Below, in pieces: positions 8,701 through 14,302 of a DNA stretch of 14,302 bases (its first letter is position 1; every line of letters begins with the position of its first letter). Made by a program: the position numbers and the translations under genes. The notes under the pieces were generated by a model. That model was not told the origin of the DNA. It ran no database searches and worked only from the letters and a program-made list of their open reading frames with translations. The DNA is taken from positions 1 through 14,302 of the forward strand of contig JALQXY010000061.1 of NCBI GenBank assembly GCA_023262945.1. The letters run 5' to 3'. The DNA comes from Rickettsiales bacterium. GTDB taxonomy: Bacteria; Pseudomonadota; Alphaproteobacteria; Rickettsiales; UBA1997.

Positions 8701-10566
8701 TACATTTTTACTGGCCTGAATAGATATAAGACTATTTGTACCATAAGCCAATATCGATCCTTTTTCATTGTTTTTAAAAATCCCAGAATCTGAGGTTAGC
8801 GTAATATTTCCACCAGCTTCAATTCGACCAGAATTTGAATTATCTACATTGCTGGCAATAAGATTACCTAAAGCATCAATTACTCCCAATTGATTATTAA
8901 AACCTTGAGAAATTATTGTAACATTATTTCCAACTACATTTCCGCTTTCATTAGTAAAGCTATTTGCATTAATTATATTATCCCCCTTGTTTGTTACAAC
9001 AAGACCAGATTTATTATTAAAAATATTGGTACTAATATCTGAAGAATTACCTCCAAATATAAGTCCATTTTCATTATCTATATTTGCACTAGACTTAATT
9101 ATTAATTTATCAAAGCTTTTGATTTGACCTTGATTATTTGATAATGTATCACTTTCAATGTTAATTATATTTTCCGCCTCAAATATTCCTTTGTTGTTAA
9201 TATTTTTAGCAGTGATTTTTAAAACGTCTTTACTATATAGGTAACTGGCTACATTTGATCCAATATCTTCCTCTGAATATAAATCTATTAAATTATTACT
9301 TTTAATAACATTATCACTTAAATCTAAGGACTTATTGCTTTTCAATACAACCTGATTTAAACCAGTGATTTTAGCATTATTAGTAACTACTTCAGAAGCA
9401 TTAATTTTAGCATTATTCCCTGCTTCTACTAAACTGTCATTTGCAAGTTCAATTTTTCCTTTGTTTGCATTTAAATTTACATTTGCCGTTCTTGAATATG
9501 AATGATTATTTTGCTTTATGTCTCCATTATTTGATTGAACAGTAACATCTTTGTTTGCAAAGGCGCTTTTAAACTCAATTCTACCATCAGCAGTTACAGT
9601 CAAACTATCTTGTTTTGCAACCAAATCTGCTTTTGTATTAACTCCAACACCATTTTCTGTTGATTTAAAGATAATTCTATTAGCAAATACACCTCCAAGA
9701 GCTGTGGAATCAATGGCGATTACCGGCTTATTTTCATCATCAGATTCTTTTGATGTTACTTCTCCAGTTTGGTAGTTGTAAAAATCATTACCTGTTTTTA
9801 CATTAAGATTCTTGGCATGAATTTCGGCATTTATTTTTGTTGTTCTGGTTACAATATCAAAGTGATCTAAGTTAGAGGCATTTAAACCCTGACCCTCAAT
9901 TAATATTTGTCCCTTTTGATCAATATTTGCACCAACAAAATTAGAGCCATCAAACTTACTTCTCCCAGTTGCAAGAGTAACTCTTGGGGTATTGATAAAT
10001 CCACATCCATTACAGGTAATTCCGTTAGGATTCATCAAAAGATAGTCTGCATTTCTACCAAAAATTTCAGTAGGGCCAAATAATTTTGATGTTCTATTTG
10101 AAGTAACCTCATTTAAAATTACATTAGCCTCTCTTCCATTAGTAAAATTTGGATTACCATATAATGCACCAGCAAGATTAGAAACTCCTATGTTAGCACT
10201 ATTATTCATTACCGCGCCTTCTCGGCCCACATTAAAATCTCCAAAACGATTATGCGATAATCCAGAGCCGTTCGGTGATGCTATATTTACAATTGGGATA
10301 TTATTTTGCGACCTATCAAGACCAGTGTTCGTCGTACCATCAACGGTTATATTTCCTGCAGAAGTGCTGACGGATGAATTCATCATTGAAGTTGTGGCAG
10401 CAGCAAAAGCAGCCTGCTCAAATACCAAAGTAAATGATACTGTACAGGCTATAATTTTTCTAAAAAATAGTTTTGTGTTTTTTGAATTTTTAAAAAACAT
10501 CTTCTGTTTGCATTTACCTAAAGGGTTAGTGATTATGACCTTTAATTTTCTAATAAAAACAAACAC
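2737..10566 (-). CDS. cdiA: CdiA/TpsA giant exoprotein with C-terminal toxin
   Basis: This 2609-aa filamentous-haemagglutinin-type protein is secreted by the CdiB partner and displayed on the cell surface. A long signal peptide ends near AFA at 53-55. The TPS domain carries the hallmark NPNGITCNGCGF (179-190) and IDSTALGGVFANRI. FHA-1-type repeats of about 20 residues (N-N-x-G pattern) occupy about 320-870. A conserved region at about 1060-1206 includes ERIGYDPDD and DIVWLV. A second set of adhesin repeats with VxxGSDVxxG-type segments follows. A Lys/Ala-rich helical segment lies at about 1841-1925, an HExxH motif (HERAH, 2316-2320) and VENRD (2401-2405) come later, then a hydrophobic pretoxin (2406-2475) and a ~134-aa C-terminal domain. 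The start is GTG at 10566, and an ATG at 10500 (Met23) still leaves a full signal peptide. Toxin activity is not identified. Confidence 0.93.
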   Translation of the reverse strand: MFVFIRKLKVIITNPLGKCKQKMFFKNSKNTKLFFRKIIACTVSFTLVFEQAAFAAATTSMMNSSVSTSAGNITVDGTTNTGLDRSQNNIPIVNIASPNGSGLSHNRFGDFNVGREGAVMNNSANIGVSNLAGALYGNPNFTNGREANVILNEVTSNRTSKLFGPTEIFGRNADYLLMNPNGITCNGCGFINTPRVTLATGRSKFDGSNFVGANIDQKGQILIEGQGLNASNLDHFDIVTRTTKINAEIHAKNLNVKTGNDFYNYQTGEVTSKESDDENKPVIAIDSTALGGVFANRIIFKSTENGVGVNTKADLVAKQDSLTVTADGRIEFKSAFANKDVTVQSNNGDIKQNNHSYSRTANVNLNANKGKIELANDSLVEAGNNAKINASEVVTNNAKITGLNQVVLKSNKSLDLSDNVIKSNNLIDLYSEEDIGSNVASYLYSKDVLKITAKNINNKGIFEAENIINIESDTLSNNQGQIKSFDKLIIKSSANIDNENGLIFGGNSSDISTNIFNNKSGLVVTNKGDNIINANSFTNESGNVVGNNVTIISQGFNNQLGVIDALGNLIASNVDNSNSGRIEAGGNITLTSDSGIFKNNEKGSILAYGTNSLISIQASKNVANNSGQILSAGSISLALNEDYTIEGILNANNEIDISANSITNNGTVSSGSFINLLTNSGNFTNNKDASLTSATSIKIDSFQDIINYGSIISGTTLELWAKNNLVNHDTGSINSVGASNINISNDIINYGKVLSNNTIDIVLGRNLENRGQVASVSDLTVNANGYIYNPSVFYSSTKVDLSTKSYLHNDNGYILSEGIVALNATNDSGNAYITNTAGNIEAEGNLNITSNIFNNNGVDNWNGGSGHNRLYHATGARPFKNTVVTGYEYAVSTLTTDQGYVYSGGDLVINSNSINNRGSYIYGKNKVDLIGSNLLNSRTGFTVHNLRTDYAWHYKYKKRGRTRNRVGSYSGYRNEALYSTTASSIVSSGVVSSSISSTIENNGAFRGSRIGLNARDIATKDTGTKSVEISKIKDTGVIEIDTKLPQSSNGLFKVSDSASLNQQTPGFKYLIETNISLIDIDKFKGSKYFLERIGYDPDDQTIVLIGDAYAESKLVEESIREKTDKKFLNDGTESSLEQLQNLYDNAYDEYNKLKSEGIELVAGVTLTGDQINSLSKDIVWLVEEEVDLGNGEVKKVLVPKLFLAKLTRENLSDDGNIIEADDVSLIASNDIVNEGAKIKGNNSVSISAGNDFVSTNTKLRRGDNKNYIDLILSRGEVESGGDVTLSSGNNIDLIGSIINSGGNTSLSAGNDVNITTDILQENVDLTDGNGANVMKKVTNVSSSVSTLGDLLIVSGNDTTIKGSDVVVGNNASITTGNELNLVSAEDSYYKYTSSKKKGSLGKSKSSSSLTETKTQVASNIIVGGDVNLDSVSDIDIIASNVKGENGQIVSQAGNINIENGINSAKTFTTSKKKGNLSKSSSKVYDYQEAAAESNLIFNNDLAVTAELGDVTVQGSNLEINNDLSFGEFTIAQNTDGSLKTKADGTFETVSGSSVQNVTIKSAELKSEHWEEHKSTSFNPINAAMSVVGQVTSLGGINPVADKLNKKLDKIIDKAQDKLVDAVVAGGILPGSDKLAEKMNEQIDKSQGRITGNNSNSGQSEAIITKTVSKTGSSTTTQHSSTVLVGGNLNVNATENLKIEGSNVNVKGDGNINAAKVDIISVAENSSSYTKDKSIEIGETDARFENGSFKAGIKGTGEEQVYQEQTTTQKASNVSIGNNLLVNSTNDVDIIASNIAVNNDATIKTGGNFNLSDAKNTQKTNTENSKLEVEVGVKVGNAYVDTGYAAKALADATKNLKKAKKKLSKMKNLKGQGRASQKAVDLAYTQVALATAGVATATANLAMSAANAAQAASTSLGTGMYAAGYMDTTHHTDFLKTDASSSVGSTFIAGNNIDINAGNEYNQTGSLLASNNGDVSITAQKANIKSGESTFQSEFGSKTTTASVSVGNNGVGLSAGFNQSDNFVLQNTHTNSEILAENGTFNLNTTGDTNIKGGNVTANKVALNVGGDLNLETLQDTYEQQGSSFGLSLGVGLDNPAVNNASISLGATEIFKKTTGKRTGIVELASNDNNLSEAENLTNLLASNSVNVAGNIDNQTVKKDIDFTNADFEGTLSIPVDLLTNPDKVKDAFKNFDNNILTVGNHLTDTVSNAYEAVTNSTGNKSVIDTFVDKQKTQTRNIARSRDNAARDIIKNADRGQSPENLEYALNQGSDSGEGVKVYSNENDRSAGMYDQEGQQAYVNVASVGTNETHLIFTDGHERAHAGGGDEMHANMIGKDSVNDWNKYSKINSGYQQTGYNANNYGIRTADNSSYKPTQAQYNQAYNARNNFLLNQNTNKSNLVKVENRDNLPVDTLLDLAMVGYDVAKIGYGKITKDQQLVKEGLIDLASDSTALAIPYAPAGATKVARLFGKGDDVAKVAKQGQKLPKEHSKNFLDGEYANRQASGDEIFYKYHGKENRTGKKFTYVTDKKYSNEEQLRQGLAIDKNWGEIYRVTTFKPQKGTWISEGGAASQKSLSGKIYNGKDYQGVIDTKNLPKSTIIRTDKLPNSFRQ
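2740..3141 (-). other. CdiA-CT toxin module (protein domain)
   Basis: The last ~134 residues of CdiA (about 2476-2609) follow the pretoxin segment. Recognisable pieces are FYKYHGKENRTGKK, YSNEEQLRQGLAID and IYRVTTFKPQKGTWISEGGAASQ. The layout (a short strand with Tyr-x-Tyr, an Arg-containing helix, then a strand followed by a Gly-rich turn ending in Gln) is loosely like small ADP-ribosyltransferase or NAD-glycohydrolase toxins, but I cannot place catalytic residues. There is no HNH, EndoU or PD-(D/E)xK motif, no run of cysteines and no pore-forming hydrophobic hairpin. Confidence 0.55.
3142..3366 (-). other. CdiA pretoxin segment with VENN-like boundary
   Basis: Residues 2401-2405 read VENRD, close to the VENN motif that marks the start of exchangeable CdiA-CT modules in enterobacteria. 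The following ~70 residues have the usual pretoxin character: DLAMVGYDVAKIGYGKI, DLASDSTALAIP, then APAGATKVARLFGKGDDVAK. In known CdiA proteins the region after VENN carries the translocation part that delivers the toxin through an inner-membrane receptor. Confidence 0.55.
6949..7389 (-). other. CdiA central conserved region (receptor-binding/YP vicinity)
   Basis: Residues about 1060-1206 lack the beta-helical repeat pattern and contain YLIETN, GSKYFLERIGYDPDD, LIGDAYAESKLVEESI, GVTLTGDQINSLSKDIVWLVEEEV and VLVPKLFLAKL (given as separate pieces). Matching segments occur in many CdiA and haemagglutinin proteins between the FHA-1 and second repeat regions, where target-cell receptor binding maps in Escherichia coli CdiA. 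The receptor here is unknown. Confidence 0.6.
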
Positions 10567-10585
10567 AATTCCAATTTATTATTGA

Positions 10586-11497
10586 CTAGAATTTGTATCT
10601 AAAAGAAATTTCAATCTCATCTCTGTCTCTATCGCTTGATGTTACAACAGTTCCAGTTGAATCAGTATTATGAACATCTTCGACAGTAATATAATTATAA
10701 GCAACTGATACTAAGGCCTTATCAGGAACTATTGAATAATTTAATCTAGTTCCAAGATTTATTTCATCTCTACCTTGGATTTTATTAGTTTTGTCTATTT
10801 TATAAGAACCTCTTAATAATTGAGATAGTGATGCATTAAGAGATAGGTTTTGGTTAAATTTATATTGCCCAGTAATTCCAAATTCAGTATCAATAGATGA
10901 GTCAATTTTTTCAACAGCATGATCAAACATTAACTCAGTTTTTGCGTCATCTAAATATCTGACGGATGCATCTACCTTAAATGAAACTTTATCAAATAAC
11001 ATACCATAAGAACCAGCTATTTCATACTCACTTCTACCGCTTGCAACATTTCCTCCTTTCGAAGAATCTCCTGTTTTGCTATTAATTATATTTGGTGCAT
11101 AAGAAAGCTCAAGATCAGAAAAGAATCCATTATTATCATTGTCAGCAAATCTATATCCTACTGATAATTCTGGATTAGAAACACCATTATTAACAGTTTC
11201 TGTGAATTGGCCAGTTGTGCTGCTTATATCTTTTTGATTAGAATCAATATAAGATATTTCTAAATTTGTGTATAATTTGTCCGTAATACCAAAAGATACT
11301 CTTTCTTTTAAAGTTTGTATTCTTAGTTCCTGTTTGTCATTTACTCCATCTTTGTAAGTAGCATCAGAATAATTATACGATGTTTCACTTATAATTTCCT
11401 TTGATTTTGGGATAAAGAATATACTATCAAGACTATTACTTGCATTAGCATTTGATACAAAAAGAACAGCTGCTGGAATAAGAAATAAATACCTCAT
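10586..11497 (-). CDS. outer-membrane beta-barrel protein, 303 aa
   Basis: A signal peptide ends at SNANA (residues 15-19). The mature part alternates polar and hydrophobic residues in antiparallel strand-like stretches (RVSFGITDKLYTNLEISYID, PELSVGYRF, FSDLELSYAPNI, FGITGQYKFNQNLSLNASLS). It ends in IEISFRYKF, a C-terminal Phe signal recognised by the BAM complex. Strand count suggests about 10-12 strands. It has no POTRA domains and is unrelated in layout to the TpsB barrel. It lies 76 bp after cdiB and 19 bp before cdiA. A separate barrel between the two partners is not part of the standard TPS layout. It may aid CdiA surface retention, act as an accessory pore, or be an unrelated porin-like protein. 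No Shine-Dalgarno is seen before the ATG. Confidence 0.85.
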   Translation of the reverse strand: MRYLFLIPAAVLFVSNANASNSLDSIFFIPKSKEIISETSYNYSDATYKDGVNDKQELRIQTLKERVSFGITDKLYTNLEISYIDSNQKDISSTTGQFTETVNNGVSNPELSVGYRFADNDNNGFFSDLELSYAPNIINSKTGDSSKGGNVASGRSEYEIAGSYGMLFDKVSFKVDASVRYLDDAKTELMFDHAVEKIDSSIDTEFGITGQYKFNQNLSLNASLSQLLRGSYKIDKTNKIQGRDEINLGTRLNYSIVPDKALVSVAYNYITVEDVHNTDSTGTVVTSSDRDRDEIEISFRYKF

Positions 11498-11573
11498 ATT
11501 TTTATATTTTAAAGTTAATTAACAAAAAATAGCTCTTGATTTTATATTTTATTTTTTTAAAAAGCAATTTTTT
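11498..11573. other. 76-bp spacer between cdiB and the beta-barrel gene
   Basis: This is the only sizeable gap in the operon. It is almost pure A/T and contains a 10-bp perfect palindrome GTTAATTAAC (11514-11523) about 20 bases before the barrel gene start, and an A-run/T-run around GCAA (11559-11573) just after the cdiB stop. Either could be a regulatory or mRNA-processing site, but both are expected by chance in such AT-rich DNA. Confidence 0.3.
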
Positions 11574-13385
11574 CTAGAATTTCAAGCTCAAACTACTATA
11601 AATTTCACTTGATTCACCAATAAAAGCTGTTGTTTTGAGAGATTTAGCATAAGTAATATCAAAAGAAATATTATCTCCACTAAATTTAAAACCTGTTGCC
11701 ATGCCGCTTAAATATGCTTTGCCCTCATTAAATCCAGATGTCTTTCCTCCTCTTTGGCGGGCAGTACCAATATCATAACCAATGAAAATTTGAGATTTTC
11801 TAATGGTGTTGTTGATGTTAAATTTTTCAGTAATGAATCCTGGTAAATAAAGGCCAAAATCATTTGATAAATAAGCACCGCTATCTCCAGCAGCAGACTT
11901 ATCTTTATATCCTCTGACTGAATATTGATCTCCAATAAATATTTGTTCGGAAGAAAATAGTGAATGAGGGGAATATTGAGCTTCAAGAGAGCTCATTAGA
12001 TAAAATTTGAGTCTTTTTATTGGTAAATTTTTGTAATATCTACCAGAAAACTTATATTTTGTAAATTGAGCTCTAGGTGTTAATCCATCTATTCCAGCTT
12101 CATCCTTCTTTGCATCAAAAATCGAAAGACCTCTTATATAAGATAATACATAGCTAAAATACCCATATTTACTACTATTTATGGTATGTTCAAAAGCAGG
12201 TCTAATTATTGATAGTTTTCTTGAGCCAGTTGGCACTCTTGATCCCTGTAAGAAACTAGCTATATCATATAAATCCAGTTTTGTCATAAGAGAAAATTCA
12301 TTAACTTGTCCTCTGTAAATTTTTCTTTTTATATGAAATGTTCTGCTCTTATTAAAACCACTACTTTTAATACTGTTGTTAGTTGAGGTAATTGTACTTA
12401 AATATCTTGATTCACTATAAGAAACTCCAGACTCCCAATATCCAAAAGGAACCGTAATTCCAAAAAATTTACTCCTTGAGTATTTTTCTTCATCATTATG
12501 TTCATTATCCTTTGTATAGCTAGCATATATACTCTCATTTAGACCTAGGATATTATTCTGGGTTATACTAGTTCTTCTTCTTTTTTCACCAGTTGGCTCT
12601 TGTCCTGAATTATTATATCCAAAACCAATAGAGGGTGTTTTTTTAATCTTACCTTTGATTATCACAATAGAAAATCCCTCTTGACTACCAGGCAATATAT
12701 CCATAACAACATTATTTCCATCCAATCTATTCAATTGTGACAAGCCTTGTTCGATATCTCTGATATTAAATATTTTTCCCTCTAGATTGCCAAAGGCTGT
12801 TAATTTCCTAGATTTATTGAATATCTCTAATTTGCTTTTAAGATTTTTATCAAAATTAATTTTTTCTAATTTTCCTTCAACTACATAAATTTTAAGAATT
12901 CCTGTTGATATATCTTGCGGATTAACAAAGGCTTTACTAGTTACATAGCCTTTATTTATATAAAAATTAGTAATTCTTCTAGTGATGTTATTTAGAAGTG
13001 TAGGCTCTATGCACTGACCAATAAAATCTTTGATAACTTTATTAATTTTTCTTTTTGAAAAAATCTCAGAATTTTCTATTACTACTTCCTTTAATTTAAA
13101 GCATTTGCCCGCAAATTTTTTATCAATTTTCTTTTCAGGCTTCTCTGTGAATTCTTCAGGCAATTTTATTTTAATATCTTCACTTTTTCTTTTCTCAAAT
13201 ATTTTTCTATTTCGCTCGAACTCTTCTATTTTTTGTCTTATTTGCTGATTTTGTTCTTGTTGCAGTATTATTTGATCATTGGTAGTTGCAAATGAAGTTT
13301 TGCAAGCAAGAATACCAATTAATGTGATTAAGTGTAGATTGAATAAAATTTGAATAGTTTTTTTTAATGTCTTTCTAGATTTCAT
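11574..13385 (-). CDS. cdiB: CdiB/TpsB two-partner secretion outer-membrane transporter
   Basis: The 603-aa product matches the FhaC/ShlB/CdiB family in length and layout. A signal peptide ends near SFA (31-33). A charged linker helix (about 35-70) corresponds to the plug helix H1. POTRA1 (about 95-172) contains the Cys pair C95/C125 and the pattern NKGYVTSKAFVNPQDISTG; POTRA2 spans about 173-246. A 16-stranded barrel follows. The hallmark VRGY motif (490-493) lies on the L6 hairpin, followed by GAYLSNDFGLYLPG and IFIGYDIGTAR. The C-terminus is SLSLKF, a BAM signal. The protein recognises the CdiA TPS domain in the periplasm and threads it outward. Its start overlaps the lipoprotein gene by 11 bp and has an AGG five bases upstream of the ATG. 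Confidence 0.95.
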   Translation of the reverse strand: MKSRKTLKKTIQILFNLHLITLIGILACKTSFATTNDQIILQQEQNQQIRQKIEEFERNRKIFEKRKSEDIKIKLPEEFTEKPEKKIDKKFAGKCFKLKEVVIENSEIFSKRKINKVIKDFIGQCIEPTLLNNITRRITNFYINKGYVTSKAFVNPQDISTGILKIYVVEGKLEKINFDKNLKSKLEIFNKSRKLTAFGNLEGKIFNIRDIEQGLSQLNRLDGNNVVMDILPGSQEGFSIVIIKGKIKKTPSIGFGYNNSGQEPTGEKRRRTSITQNNILGLNESIYASYTKDNEHNDEEKYSRSKFFGITVPFGYWESGVSYSESRYLSTITSTNNSIKSSGFNKSRTFHIKRKIYRGQVNEFSLMTKLDLYDIASFLQGSRVPTGSRKLSIIRPAFEHTINSSKYGYFSYVLSYIRGLSIFDAKKDEAGIDGLTPRAQFTKYKFSGRYYKNLPIKRLKFYLMSSLEAQYSPHSLFSSEQIFIGDQYSVRGYKDKSAAGDSGAYLSNDFGLYLPGFITEKFNINNTIRKSQIFIGYDIGTARQRGGKTSGFNEGKAYLSGMATGFKFSGDNISFDITYAKSLKTTAFIGESSEIYSSLSLKF

Positions 13386-14115
13386 TGTGACCTAAAAATT
13401 TTTTAACCACTTCCTTTTCATCAGTATCTTTTGAAAATAAATCTTTTTTTACAGAGAAAAAATGACAACAATTTCTCATATATTTTTTAGCATTCTTGAT
13501 CATTTCCATAGATTCTTTTTTGCTGTTATTATGAGGAATGTTTAGTAAATACTCGATAGACCAGAAATAATTTTTACCTTTAAATATCATCATGGTAGAA
13601 AAGGCTTTTTGCCCCGGTAGACAAATTTGCTTTATGTTTGGCTTGCACGGCTTTTCATAAGAGACTGTTATCGTATCAAACTTTCCTAAAGCTAAATCCT
13701 TTGCAACCAACCTTTTATAAGGTTTAAAATTTTTCACTATATAATTATCTCTTCTAGAAAAATAATAATTTAAGTCATCTTTTTTGATATTAAATTTAAA
13801 ATCTTTGGCAATAATTAACATCCTATCCCAACTTAAACGAGAATATGTTGGCTCATAAACAAACTCATCAACAATCGAATCTTTACTTCTTCTAGAATAG
13901 CTATTTTGAATAAAATCTTCAGGAATCTGGATCGCTATGTAATAGTTATTTATTTCATCATCATCTATTTTTATTACTTCATGCCTTAGATTATTTTTAA
14001 ACTCTCCATTGTTAAATGAAACAAGATTGCCTTCCGTAAAATTAGGACTACAAGCTCCGATAAGCAAAATTATTGGCAAGAAAATAATGTGGAATAAATA
14101 CCTATTTTTAATCAT
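13375..14115 (-). CDS. predicted outer-membrane lipoprotein heading the operon, 246 aa
   Basis: The N-terminus has a hydrophobic signal (residues 8-20) and lipobox IGAC; the lipidated Cys is residue 22, with Ser at +2 (outer-membrane sorting expected). The mature part is soluble and basic, with a possible disulfide segment CKPNIKQICLPG and a CC pair near the C-terminus (YMRNCCHFF). I do not recognise the family. The gene is first in the operon and overlaps cdiB by 11 bp (13375-13385), which implies translational coupling and a role linked to the transporter, for example at the barrel or in CdiA release. The start is supported by a GAAAG-like Shine-Dalgarno about seven bases upstream. Confidence 0.82.
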   Translation of the reverse strand: MIKNRYLFHIIFLPIILLIGACSPNFTEGNLVSFNNGEFKNNLRHEVIKIDDDEINNYYIAIQIPEDFIQNSYSRRSKDSIVDEFVYEPTYSRLSWDRMLIIAKDFKFNIKKDDLNYYFSRRDNYIVKNFKPYKRLVAKDLALGKFDTITVSYEKPCKPNIKQICLPGQKAFSTMMIFKGKNYFWSIEYLLNIPHNNSKKESMEMIKNAKKYMRNCCHFFSVKKDLFSKDTDEKEVVKKFLGHNEI

Positions 14116-14172
14116 TTTAATTTCTTTCTAATTTTATTTTATGTTTCATTAAACGTCTTAAAATACATTTTA
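14116..14172 (-). promoter_or_regulatory. operon leader, possible promoter at the IS junction
   Basis: Only 57 bp separate the right IS end from the first ATG. On the minus strand the sequence right after the IS is TAAAAT (14167-14172), a plausible -10 element. An upstream -35 would fall in the IS end, but no good match to TTGACA lies at the right spacing (TTGCAG in the IS is too close). A second TAAAAT-like stretch lies nearer the gene. A promoter is expected here or inside the IS; the exact site is not determined. Confidence 0.25.
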
Positions 14173-14302
14173 AAGACCCCTGCAAATTACACCCATTTTC
14201 CAACCTAAGTCCATTTTTATTTTAAAAAAAATGAATTTCTTAATTTTCTTCTAATTTTTAGTCCAAAATACCTCATATTTTGGTTATTTTTGTGGTATTT
14301 TT
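14173..14302 (-). mobile_element. 3' end of an insertion sequence (right copy), cut by window edge
   Basis: This is a perfect reverse complement of bases 5-134 (coordinate pairs sum to 14307), 130 bp without a mismatch, and it is limited on the outside only by the window edge. As in the left copy, it carries a short transposase tail with its stop at 14217-14219 and a ~44-bp terminal segment. Identity stops at 14172/14173, which marks the insertion point upstream of the first operon gene. The two copies face each other across the operon. Confidence 0.75.
14217..14302 (-). CDS. C-terminal tail of the right IS transposase (partial)
   Basis: The same basic tail as at the left edge (ending RNSFFLK) is read here on the minus strand toward the operon. 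It is partial because the window ends. Family identity is unresolved. Confidence 0.4.
   Translation of the reverse strand, partial: KYHKNNQNMRYFGLKIRRKLRNSFFLK

Noticed and set aside
7500..9900. Repeated motifs considered as a CRISPR or DNA repeat array
   Set aside because: The periodicity is at the protein level (FHA beta-helix repeats), in frame and diverged, without identical direct repeats or spacers.
11514..11523. GTTAATTAAC palindrome considered as an operator
   Set aside because: A 10-bp A/T palindrome is common by chance here and no second copy was noticed nearby.
11559..11573. A-run/T-run around GCAA considered as a terminator after cdiB
   Set aside because: The stem would be A-U only and too weak; cdiA needs cdiB, so read-through is expected.
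11708..11986. Second minus-strand ORF within cdiB
   Set aside because: It is an out-of-frame overlap with the conserved barrel region carrying VRGY and lacks family features.
1..14302. tRNA, rRNA, riboswitch or prophage features
   Set aside because: No cloverleaf, rRNA stretch or phage gene was recognised on either strand by reading.

Overview
This window is a strongly AT-rich stretch of a Gram-negative (double-membrane) genome. Almost all of it is one minus-strand operon for a two-partner secretion (TPS) system of the contact-dependent inhibition (CdiBA) type. AT-richness, weak Shine-Dalgarno signals, nested IS debris and a long imperfect palindrome resemble host-associated proteobacteria such as Rickettsiales. 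That placement is inference; nothing here fixes the taxon.

Left flank (1-726): positions 5-134 are the 3' end of an insertion sequence. It is inserted into an IS3-family transposase whose C-terminal half survives (135-422) with the D and E of a DD(35)E site. Next come a ~150-bp imperfect palindrome (400-552), a probable IS3-type right end (to 592) and a short open frame (593-718) that may be the tail of an interrupted gene.

Operon (14115 down to 727, transcribed leftward): an outer-membrane-type lipoprotein (14115-13375) overlaps by 11 bp the TpsB/CdiB transporter (13385-11574). It is followed by a separate outer-membrane beta-barrel (11497-10586) and the giant TpsA/CdiA exoprotein (10566-2737, 2609 aa). 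CdiA ends in a pretoxin segment and a compact ~134-aa C-terminal toxin candidate. Two small genes follow (88 aa with an ATGA overlap, then 89 aa) and are immunity candidates. A second lipoprotein (2177-1602) and a membrane-anchored parvulin-like protein (1590-727) complete the set. Gaps are 19 bp or less except for 76 bp between cdiB and the beta-barrel, so co-transcription is likely.

Working model (inference): CdiB exports CdiA across the outer membrane. The parvulin-like protein keeps the 2.6-kDa-residue-scale (2609-aa) CdiA unfolded in the periplasm. The extra barrel and two lipoproteins act at the outer membrane in assembly, anchoring or protection. One or both small proteins neutralise the CdiA toxin.

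Right flank (14116-14302): the last 130 bases are a perfect inverted copy of bases 5-134. Two copies of the same IS therefore frame the locus in opposite orientation, with their 3' ends pointing inward, like a composite transposon. The right copy ends 57 bp upstream of the first gene.
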